Assembly (NCBI GenBank): GCA_022702545.1
Contig: JAHRBC010000001.1
Span: 8,990,001 to 9,054,000, forward strand
Reading direction: 5' to 3'
DNA from: Phycomyces nitens
Lineage: Eukaryota; Mucoromycota; Mucoromycetes; Mucorales; Phycomycetaceae
DNA length: 64,000 bases
Under the pieces are notes generated by a model, which worked only from the letters and a program-made list of their open reading frames with translations, had not been told where the DNA came from and ran no database searches. Of the stretch, positions 22,449-33,300 are shown one piece after another. Position numbers and translations under genes: made by a program. How positions within the stretch are numbered: position 1 is the stretch's first letter; the number at the start of each line of letters is the position of its first letter.

Positions 22449-25400
22449 GTGAAGTGAAGAAAGGATTGAAGAGGAGGGAATCAAACAAGACTTTATTTTT
22501 ATTTTTGTCTTGGTTCCCTAAAAAAATAACAAGTCCGGAATAGGGAAACAAGATCTTTTTATATATATATAAATATATATAAATATATATTTATATATAC
22601 ACATCCCTTCACTTGTAACAAGACGCGTGTAGAGACGTCACAAAGAAGTAGTGAAACATGTATAAATAATAGCATGAAAAGATGGGTTTAGGAGACAAGC
22701 AATTTGCTAATCCACAGCTTTTTAGTTTCAATTATAGGAGCACAAGGCTCACAAGATCTAACCTAGAACTAGAAAGCAGGCCGGAATCCTGTTTGGCTGT
22801 TGTCTTTAGACCGTCTTTCAGTAGTCAATCTACTGGTGATTAGGATTCTGTCTACTGATTTAATTAACAGCCTTTTAATACAGTTCATAGCACCAGTATA
22901 GAATACTAGGCAAAAAGACAATCTAAAAGGATAGTGAATGGCAATGTGTCCCCAAACACGTCACATTCATGATTATATTCTCTAAATCATCCTTTGTTAG
23001 CCTTTTTTTTAATATATATATATATATAATATATATTATATATATATATACTTGTACCAGACAGGGTAGTCCTTTAGGCTCAGGTGGTCTAATAGAGACT
23101 ACCAACAGTCTACTATCAAGAGTAAAATGATACCTGACTTGGTCATCTACGCCATTCTTATCAATGTTGTTTATTTCCCCCAAAGAGGTTCAGTTCCAGT
23201 CTTTAACATTTAGCCAGGTGTCTGTGCCAGTGTATTTGGCTTTTGTATTTGGCTTTCAAGTTGGTGTAATCACTGTCAGGATTGGTTCCAAGCACCCATC
23301 ACGCCACACTCCTAGAATGGATACTAGCCAAAAGACCAATACAAGGATATCTTTGGACTTTCCTTTCTAGTACTCACCCGCCACAATTACCAATCATTAT
23401 AATTAGACATCTTGTTGGATAATATAAAGTCATACTGGATCGTATCAAGACTAGAAAATCTTGATTCGATCTATCTGTATATCTATTTTTGTTTGTCTAT
23501 TTGAGCAGCTTGTACCAGATCGAACGGTCAAAAAGCTAGTAAAAGAAAGTAAGCACGGATCAGCATGTTTATGGTTGTAGCAGAAAAAATAAATAAAGGC
23601 CAATTCAAGAGATTTAGCCACTAATTTTCAGTGACATGGGTGGTTGCTCCAACAGGCATCCGTATCACTCTAGAGACCCTTTTGTTATTTGTGTGATATA
23701 CATCTTTTTAACCGTTTCTCTCGATTTATCACTCTACATAATCATTTCTGCTGATCTGACCTCATCAATTCCAGCGTTTGATCGCAATGTCTTTATAGCT
23801 TGCCGACAATACTCAAAATATTCTGCAGTATATTTATTCTCATGATAGACGAGAGTGGCGATTGATAGTTCTTTCACGGTACTCTTTTTTTTTTGACACA
23901 AGGACTTGAAGGGATGCATCAATATAAAGCGTAATGATTTTTTTTGAGTATCAAACTATCCGCACCAACAAGACATATGCTGTATCATGTACAGTAGCTC
24001 TATTTATCCCAGAGAGAACGATGTCAAGGTTAATGGTTCACTTTGGATTTTGATAGAACCAGTCTAGGCGACCTAGACCTTGATCGAGTAAAATCTAGAA
24101 CTGTTCCATTGGCAAATAAACACATTTCTATCTGGTCTAATCATCAACACTCAGAGCCATGCGAAAAAAAAGGGTTGACTATATCTGTCCCCAGTATCCA
24201 AAAGGGCAGCTTTATAAAAAGAGCCATGGGGTTTATGTCTGAGAGCAGCAAACATACTAGTGACCTATATAAAGGTTTAATTTATTCAACACACACAGAG
24301 AGTTGGATGCTCTTGTTGTTGTTGTTGTTGATATCAATGCTTACGGCCTGAGACGTAGTACGAGTCAAAAAGACTAATGCTCTTAAAGAGACCTCAATAG
24401 TCTTTAGCACCAGGTTTTTTTTAATAAAGTTAGCCATGTCCATGTGTAATTGAACATTATATTGAACATTAACTAGTACACCTCTTGAGATGATTTGTAC
24501 CAATCTGAACAAAATGAATATTTTTTAAAGAAAAAAAAAACAATTGAAATATTATAGCTTATTACATGTTGATTTGCGATTATCTAGCATTGAAAAGAAC
24601 CTGGATTATAAGAGTGGGATATAGTCAAAAAAAAAAGGCACTCAGGGACCAACATGGACTATGAATTGAGTTTATTCTGCAAACAGCCTTTTTTCTTTCT
24701 TTTAGTACTGGTCAATGACTGGGCCACAAAAAAAACCGTACTAGACAAAAGGGTTTGATTATTAGACTTGATTTTTAGTGCAATCGATAAACATATAGTT
24801 GCAGGATCGCCATTCTACAATCATATCCAGATATTATTATTATTATTCATTTCATTCCTTGTACAATTTTTCTGCTGGTAATATACTCTAGTCCTCTTGA
24901 TTATTCCAACTCCACTGCCATTTTCTCCAAGACTCATCTACACTTCTTTAACTGTCTATCCAGCCGTCATTTTCTTGTGTTTCCTAATTGAATTCTTGAT
25001 TTATCTGGTTAATTATTAGTGGGGATATCAAACAAGATATATTTACCAACTGATATTTTGGAAAAAAAAGCTTATTTCAGTCTGCATGTCCACCATGGGC
25101 ATGTTGAACATGATTTAGAATTTTGCAAGTTTATTTCCAAACGAGGCTTTGTTTTTTGCTTGTTTTTTTTTGGGTCTTGAGCTCAATTACAACTCTGCCC
25201 AAAGTCTAGACTGTAGCTGTACTTGGCATGTTGGTTTATTGACATTACAGACCTTTAATGTACTGATAAATGATTGCTAATCTTAATTTTATTCTACCAA
25301 AAGATTCATTCAATCATTTGCCAGTACTTGTGGCTATAATGAGACCCTGTTGCAGCCACTGCCAAAAGAACTCAAAGAGTACTTTATGTCTTGAATCTCA

Positions 25401-27773
25401 AGATATTTGGTTTCAGTTTAAGAGCAAGAGCAGGACAAAAGAATGATCAATGGTAAAAAAGGGCAGTATAGGAACAATTGGAGGTTTTTGTCTTGCTACC
25501 AAATAATCTAGATGTGATATAGTCTGGGGGGTTCTATACAGATAAATAAGCCATATCCAGTGCAGCCAATGCCTCTTTGGACTACAAAGACATGGCACTT
25601 GATAATTTAAACACACTTGGCTTTGATTGGGATGCCCAGGATGATTCTGACAGCATTCAATCACGTGATGAGTACAAATACACGCTTGTCCTTGTCAAGC
25701 CAATCAGAGCATGTTCCGTCTGTGTAGCATCCTGTTTGGATTCACTGTCTGTTCCAGAATTCATGTTTGTTTATAGTCAATAAATGGCTCTGGATATTTT
25801 ATTTTTGTACTTTTTTATTATTTTTTGTATTCAGCCTCACATTGTACATTGGCTACAAACATAACACAAGTATGTATATATATATTATAATATTATAATA
25901 TTATATTTTGAAAACAGAATATCTATAATGTAATAATGCTGTAATTAACCTGTCGATGACGAAAAAAAAAAGACAGTGTGCGCTATTCCAGAGATGCTAT
26001 ACACTTTAGACCCATGTGGTTACATAAGAGTGGCCCGTGCACTAAAGAAGAGAAACATCATAGGTTGGGATTCTGGGATGCTTTCTGTAGAATATCAATA
26101 AGAAGCGGTATTATCACGCGGTATGTTTGATAAAGAAAGGACATTTTGATGGAATATTCAAAGGTTTGTAGCTTGGAAGGCAAATAAAGCTGTTGGTTTA
26201 AATATTATTTTTATATGATTTTGAATGTGAAAAGCAATCAAAACAGTCTAGTATCAAAAGAGTGGACTTCCAATCGCAAAGACGACAAGATGCTTTTAGC
26301 ACCATATAAACACACACACACACACACACACACGGTGGAATAATATGGATATCAGCATGATGGCCATTTCAGACCATGTGTAGTGGAATTAAACGCCTTT
26401 TTTTTTTAAAGCAAAAAAAAAGACCCTGAGAATAACTAATTATTATTATTATTATTATTATTTGGATTTGGATTTGGTCATTGTGTTTAAAAGATGGCAC
26501 ATCTATAAAGTTAGTCAGTGTCTTTAAACTCGGCACATCTTGGATAATATGGAATAGGTTGTGTTTGACATGGGCCCCATGAAATATATTCATTCTCGTT
26601 ATTCCTCTATCCAACATGTCCAATACTCTGGTAGATTTGATCCAACCTCTTTATCATGGCACCTATAGGGCCATCATACGGACACATCTGATGGCTGTGA
26701 ATAAGAACAAGACTAGTAGCGATGGTAATAAGAATGGAAATACGTAGCCAGGCCCTTGGACCATTGTGTACAGAATATAGTTTCTCATGGGCTGGTTTTG
26801 TTGTAGTACTTGATTTCAGAACCTGTAGTATGGTTCAGCTACACCATCTCCCTTTTTATCAGCGTATTACACACTGTGTACACATCTTGAAACCCTTCCC
26901 ATATCCAATAAACTTTCTTTTATATATTTATTTATTTATTTTGGCTCTAGAATCATTTTCGTTTTTTTGTATAATCATCATAATCATCATCATAATCATC
27001 ATCATAATTAGTGGTGGTATAATGATTGAATCTTCATATCATTCCAATCTATTTTCTAGACTCTCGGTCAAAGGTTCTGGCGTAGGTGGAGACTGTATGA
27101 AGGAAGCAAGGTATTTGATGAGCACATAATGATTTATTTTAAACCGGGATAATCTAAACAGCCATCTTGCTCCTGAATGCTAGGCCGAATAGCTTTCCAA
27201 AGGCCTAGTGTTCCTGAGATGGGACTAGTAACACCTGGTAGGACACAACCGATTTCCCGCCGCCTGTTTACAAATAATCATAATAATAATATATAGGCTC
27301 CAAAGCTTTCTTTAGGGATATTGGTGGTCTTTTTTTTTATATCTAAATAAAATCTATATTGGCAGCCCATCAAAGGCCAAAAACATTTAACCTGGTGAGT
27401 GCGAGTTTCCATCAGTGGTGAATCCCAAAAAGACATGCCGTATGCACACAGGCGCCTGGGTGTCCAAATATAGAAGAAGCTTGTAAATAGATTCTGGTCC
27501 AAGAGTGGTACATTTGAGAACCATTCGTTACAAAAAGTCCCCCAAATACAAATACAAAGGTTATCCAAATCTTTCATCGTACATTTACCATACTCTTGGT
27601 TTGGTTGTCCCATTGTTGCAAATAAAGAATAAAGGATAAATAATAATAATAATAATAATAATAATTTTATTTTTAAATAAAAGAAAGAGAGAATTGGTTA
27701 AACATATCAATGATTGAATTGAATAGATGTGGTATATACATTATTTTTTTAAGGGAAAAAAAGTCGATATATG
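22449..27773. other. 5.3-kb gene-poor, repeat-bearing region
   Basis: No supportable gene lies in this stretch, the longest gap in the window. Simple repeats are frequent: TA near 22560-22600 and 23010-23050, (CA)n at 26311-26333, (ATT)n at 26439-26462, an ATC-based repeat at 26971-27010 and (ATA)n at 27640-27665. Some short frames have protein-like composition (23734-23922 minus, 24043-24351 plus, 25577-25783 plus, 27278-27613 minus), but none has a recognisable motif or conserved partner exon. Decayed mobile elements are possible, yet no terminal repeats or catalytic motifs could be identified by eye. Confidence 0.5.
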
Positions 27774-29088
27774 TCAAGATTCTTGGTCCTCTGAAAAAAC
27801 TTGTCTGATCGGAATGCGCCTAAACGCATTTTTGGGAGAGGTCGTTACTGGATCGATGATAAAATCCACGGCCATTAGACTGTCGCTATCCTTTCTGCCA
27901 TTCGCGTCTTGCTTTTTATCTTCCGCATCGTAATGACCGTCAGCCACACGCTTAGAATGACCGACCTTTCGTATGGCAATCTGTATTCCCTGTTTGGCAA
28001 ATGCCCTGGAAAGGCGGGTTGATTCTAGAAGAGTACGAACAGGGCACAACGTATGCAGAAAATAGGAAAATAACATATACATATATGAGAAAATTAGCAG
28101 ATTAAATACCAATAAAAAAGCATAAAGCTAAAAATGAGTGTGTGTGTATGTGTTTTTTTTTAGCAATATTTTAAAAGTGGCATATCCTCTAAGCACCTTG
28201 TTTTACCTGTCATGCCAGGAAACTGGAGAGGGAGATGGAAAGAAAATGTTTAAAGACGATCGATCAATTATCTTTTTTTTTCCGAATAAAGGTAATCGTG
28301 TGGGGTCTGGACAGCTTACCTTCTTTGGCGGATAGACCGTGAAGGGGGCTGAAAACGCTACACCGAGAACTCCACTCGGAACTCCATTGAACTCTCTAAA
28401 AAAATGCTTATTAGCTGCAATTTCAAGATAGCAATCGGTACCTTGGGCAGACATCGATCAAGGTGAATTTGAGACTATAGACACCTTCTGTACGTACAGA
28501 AAGATCATTGAAAATAAAAAAGATTCCTTGACAGTTCTCATCGTCTTTGAGATGATATGCATTCGAATGTGTCGATCCCGTCAGGTTTCTTGCGCGTTCA
28601 GGTTGTTGGAGCTGCACAAGGCCGGATACCGGCTTTCCGCTTTCCTCGATGGGAACCGGAGGTACATTTGATAACGATCGGGATATTGGTATGGATACCA
28701 GATTGCAGGACTTTACTCTGTTTTCGTCCATTAACTCGCACTGGACTAGTAAAAATAGGGTCGTTCGCTGGCTTCTTGTTTGCAAAAAAAAAGTATTCAG
28801 TAATCAAATAAGCTGCTAATGTTATCGTTTGATTACCTCTCTTCCAGGCTTCCTCTGGTCAGAATTTCTAGTCTGAGAATAGGAGGGGGATCAATTGGAC
28901 GTCTGTCTTTTTCTCCAAATCCACATGAACGAGCCCTGATGGGTTCCTGGATGACAGCTAGAGAACGAGGTTAATATCAGTGATCTCCTTCTCTCTCTTT
29001 TTATTTTGAGGGGAGGATTTATCTTACAGAGATAATGTTCAATTGGCTGGTTAGAGTTCTTATTGTCTGAAAGGGCAAAAGAATCCAT
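27774..29088 (-). CDS. Velvet-domain transcriptional regulator
   Basis: Six exons (29088..29028, 28957..28837, 28771..28442, 28395..28320, 28222..28207, 28024..27774) give 284 aa. The velvet fold fills most of the protein (about 19-222). Family motifs occur in order: VIQEPIRARSCGFGEKDRRP and IDPPPILRLEI at the start, FIFNDLSVRTEGVYSLKF in the middle, SAPFTVYPPKKFPGM across two introns, then STRLSRAFAKQGIQIAIRK. Velvet proteins (VeA, VelB, VosA and VelC in Aspergillus) are fungal NF-kappaB-like DNA-binding regulators that couple development to secondary metabolism. The short N-terminus and lack of a long PEST tail fit VelB, VosA or VelC better than VeA, but the subtype is not resolved. The C-terminal 60 residues are charged (AEDKKQDANGRKDSDS). 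One exon is only 16 nt, and the second intron has two possible acceptors 3 nt apart. Confidence 0.93.
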
Positions 29089-30830
29089 TGGGGACAGTGG
29101 GGGTTTCTGGGAAAAAAAAAGGTAAAAGAAAGGAGACCAAAGGGAGGAAAGGAAAATTGAATGCTGAAATCAGTAGATATGCAGATTGACAGGCTAATAA
29201 GCTATTTTGTACGTATTTAAATTTAAATTTAATTATATATTTTATACATCTTTTTGCGCACACAAGAAAAAAAAAGAAAAAAAAAGAAAAAAGAAAAATG
29301 CTCATTCTTGAAGATGAACGGTTAATGACATGATCGGGGAAACTTTTACATATACGTAGTTGAACTCACACACAAGGCGGCATATGAATGCAATCTATAA
29401 TTACAAAGTGGGATCCATATTATTGGTATATATGTGTTCCCTTGTTTATAATACAGCAGTAAAAATAGTATTAGTAATGATTTACAAAACAGGCCAAAAC
29501 ACAACAACCATCTTTTGCTTGCTGTTAAGGCAACATTTTATTTGCTCTTATTATCAAGACAAAATCCTCTAGTGCCAGAACCAATAACAATACCCAATCT
29601 TCAATATTCAATATCTTCCCCTAATATTGCCATTTTCTAATATGCAAACCGATCATGAATATTAATTGCATCACCAATACCATCAGTCTATCTGTATAGA
29701 GAACAGTTTTGTGGACAAATCATGGCCATGCTTTAAAAGACAAGGTTTTCCATTTAAGAGCAATTGGGAATCAGTTGCTAGGGATATGTTTTGAGCAAGA
29801 TTGTTTCAATTCTCCATTGACTAAAACCCCACATAATACAGTCACTCTGTGAGTGCAACTCATACTGGTTATTAAGAATCATTAATAAATTATGTGTTGT
29901 TATTAATAAGGTTAAGATACCCAGGAATCATTTTGTGGCGTCAATTATCATGCCTCCAGGAAAATGAGGAGACATTTGTGAAATGATTGCGTAAATCACA
30001 AATGTCTCCACCTTTATATATATATATATATTGCATCGATCAGATCATATTGGCCATTCTTCTTGGCGTCCAAAATCCACAAGCCGATCATAGACCAAAA
30101 ACAGTGTTCTTTGAATCGTGGTCTGCCAAAAAAACACACATACAAACACACGTACACTTTCTCTTTAGAAAGGCGCGGCATAAGTGTATCTGAATAACAC
30201 AAAACCAAACATGAAATTTGCATGGGATCACTTGAACACAAACACCACAGTCATTTTGTGCTATCCCACTTGGTCGCACATCATTTTAAGGACCCTCTGG
30301 AAGGAAACCAAAGATGAAGGGTCTTGAGAATCAATATCTCCCCCCCATAGCTTCGTAGATTTCTCTCTTAAAAAAAACCCCCATTCGTATCATTAGAGTC
30401 GGCGTTCTGGATCTCCTCTTATTCTTACCTTGCGAGATTCCAAGAATAGAATATTGTATCTTGAATACAGGGAACAATATATGTATGTGAAGATTATGTA
30501 GAAGAAAAGAACCAAGAAAATTCCTTCTTGCGCGCTCCTTTTTTGTTGAAAGAGTAGGACAGAGCGTTTTTTGTATTTTCACCAAAAACAAAAAACATTA
30601 TTATTTATCATTGAAAAGGCTGATAAAATGGAGGGGGTTTAGATGATAAATCAAAAAATATATATACGGTAACAAGGAATGATGTTTGATTACTCGTACA
30701 GTTTCTCTGATCGTTCCACTTGCAAGCTATGGCCATGATATTCAAGTATGTTAAAAGTGAAGGTGTGCCTATCTAGTGTGCAGCAATAGATGATAAATGG
30801 TTTATATTTGCCTAGAGAATAGGAGAATAG
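29089..30830. other. Spacer between velvet and TFG-like genes
   Basis: About 1.7 kb of AT-rich sequence holding the velvet promoter and the downstream region of the TFG-like gene. It contains poly-A/AAAG tracts (29265-29300) and a TA run near 30015-30031. Short frames such as 29360-29572 and 30014-30279 have no recognisable family. Confidence 0.5.
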
Positions 30831-32313
30831 TTATTCCCAAGTGGTGGTAGGTCTAGTACTAGGATACACTGGAGGAGGAGGGTAATAGTAGCCTTGGTGG
30901 GCTGGAGGGGTAGAGGAAGACAGAGGAAGAGGAAGTGGAGGAGGAGGGTAGCCAGAGTAAGATGGAGGTTCATTTCCTTGCTGGGGACGAGATCCAGGAG
31001 CATGAGACATGGCTGGAGTTGCTCCAGGAGGAGGAGGGCGAGAATAGGGTGGATAAGCCATTCCACCCTGTCCATTCTGTTGCTGTTGTTGCTGTTGCTG
31101 AGAAGGGGGTGGTGGAGGTGGAGGCTGATTCTGGCCATGTTGCTGATGCTGTGGTTGCTGTTGATGATGTTTCTGTGGTTGAGGTTGCTGCTGCTGTTGA
31201 GGTTGCTGAGGTTGCTGCTGCTGTTGAGGTTGCTGTTGCTGCTGAGGTTGCTGCTGCTGCTGAGGTTGCTGCTGCTGCTGAGGTTGCTGTTGTTGAGGCT
31301 GTGGAGGAGGATACATGGCATAAATTGCAGAAGAGGAAAGTGAAGCAGGTGGGGGTGGCGCAGATCCCGATGGAGTGAATGTCGTTGGAGATGTCACTGC
31401 CTTGTCAGACTCCTTCTTTGCATGCCCATTCTGGGTCTCCTCAAGAAGATCAGCTTTTATAACATTAATACGGTCTCAAATGCACTCTTTATGATCAACT
31501 AGATCTTGTTGGACTTACAGAGCTCAGCTGTAGTAAGAGTGCGGAGAGTGTTTCTCTTTTCATTTCCACGAGATTGCTGGTCTGGTCCACTGCCATTCAA
31601 GTCAGTAGGCAAAGCCAAAATCAAATCAGACAACTTGTCTCGGAGAGCAATCATCTGTGCCTTGATGTCAGCAAGCTGCCCGACCTCTGGCCTGTTGGTC
31701 AATGATGTCTTTATATAAAGTAGTAAAACTGTCAATAGTCATGATTCCTGGACTGCATAAATTTACCGTGTTACCTTGTCAAACACGGTGATCTTGAGCA
31801 AGTTACTTTGCGAAATCGCGTGGTAGACATCCGTATCATCTTTGCAAACAAAAAAGGTGTTAATAGAGACTTCCTATAAGTCTGTCTATATCCTTACCTG
31901 TAAGGTTTATCAAATCTCCCTCTTTGTCCATAGATTGGGTAAAGTGAGTCTAGGCAACAGAATCGCTAGTATATTCAATATAATATCCCATACCATCATC
32001 CGTATACTTTAGAATAACATTCGCTGCGCTGGATATGGTCTGACTAAATACACTTTGCATCCTCACACACAACCTATTTGGGAGGGGGGGCAGTAAATAA
32101 TAGTATTGAGTATCATCTCTACTCATTCCTCAAAACATACTCATTGTAGGTTGGTGCTTCATAGATGGTTATACGGCGAAACGTATTCTCACACCGACCT
32201 AAAAAGGAGGATTTACTATTTGGTTTGTTCTTCTTTAATATCCTACACTTCACAATAATAGCTCCTGTCATTATCTTTCGTAATTCAGTGTAATCCAATC
32301 GGGATGTGTTCAT
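30831..32313 (-). CDS. TFG-like PB1-domain protein (ER exit site factor homologue)
   Basis: Seven exons (32313..32247, 32198..32141, 32073..31994, 31921..31898, 31839..31775, 31708..31519, 31453..30831) give 368 aa. A PB1 domain spans about 16-98: a basic first strand with the conserved lysine (IIVKCRCENTFRRITIY), LKYTDDEGDLINLTDDTDV as the acidic OPCA-type loop, then AISQSNLLKITVF. It aligns colinearly by eye with animal TFG, which also has the following coiled coil (here about 105-130, LADIKAQMIALRDKLSDLI). The rest is Pro/Gln-rich (about 180-368) with long glutamine blocks and PPPP runs, as in TFG. Animal TFG oligomerises through PB1 and organises COPII carriers at ER exit sites. Fungal function is inferred. 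The first two exon pairs are separated by a 48-nt intron whose retention keeps the frame. Confidence 0.8.
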
Positions 32314-33300
32314 TGAAGAAGAACAACAACAAAAAAAAAAAGAAAGGAATCTCAGGATGGTGCAGTCGTGTCAAGTTGATTAAAAAAAGAAAAAAGAGCG
32401 GGCTGTGTGGTCAGTCACAGTCACGGATGAACGAAACGAAGCTGTTCTATAGATGATCCAATAGTAAGTAGATCTAGTTCCTTGCTTTAATGAGCTATTT
32501 CGAGACATTATATTCAAGAATGGAAAAAAAAGGGTATTTGATTAGATGGATATTTATGGCATTGAGTACAAAGGACCCATAAGCAGTTCTTGTAAAGACA
32601 CTATGGATGTGTATGATGCATTAATCTATACCTCGTTAAATAAAAGAGCTTATTCTCGGCCAGAAATCACAATAAAATTGATTTGAACCAGAGAGAAAAT
32701 AAAGAGCAAGTGGTTTGTTTGCTTTTACAATCACTGCCTATTGCCTATAAGCAAGAGATTATGGCCTTTGAAGCAACTTTTATGTGTGTTGAAGGATGGT
32801 CTGAGCTTCCCACTTTAAAGAGGAGCCTAATGCCAACCATTAAGGGGTGTCTAGGAAGAAGATTGGAGCATTTCATCAAGTCCATGTGTTGGTCACCAAT
32901 GGTACAATAAATCTAGGCCTATCTAGCCATATAATAATCATATTGGAATACTACTTTATATTTTTAGCGGTTACTATCTCTCTTTTTCTTTTGATCCTGC
33001 CAAGAGAACCAAGACTTTTAAAAAACAAGAAGAGGCATATTGGATCTACACACGAGTGCCTTTTGAATCGACTGGCAGAATATAGTAAAACCAATTCAAT
33101 TTTTAATATCGAGTTTGTTTAAGAGTACTCTTGATGTCCTAATAGTCTGCAGTGGTTCTTGCCACCACAACTCAAGTGTTGATGCGTTTTGGATGACCAG
33201 TAACACAACAAAACTCAGTCTTGAAAATACAGCACAATATCATTAATTATAATTATTATTTGATAAATTTATTTGTATCAGGATAACCATTCCAAATAGC
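32314..33300. promoter_or_regulatory. Divergent intergenic region (TFG-like / COG6)
   Basis: This 987-bp region lies between the start codons of two divergently transcribed trafficking genes, so it must contain both promoters. A purine-rich AAAAAG tract sits just upstream of the TFG-like start (about 32328-32345). A weak protein-like frame at 32683-32910 (LLLQSLPIAYKQEI) vaguely recalls retroelement gag proteins but is too short to call. Confidence 0.5.

Noticed and set aside
27278..27613. 111-codon minus-strand frame rich in Trp, Phe and Cys
   Set aside because: No family, unusual composition and no supporting exons. A faint resemblance to a frame near 30014-30120 did not hold up at the DNA level.
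30894..31378. Two long plus-strand frames rich in Leu/Arg or Val/Ala/Glu
   Set aside because: They are antisense translations of the Gln/Pro repeats of the TFG-like gene.
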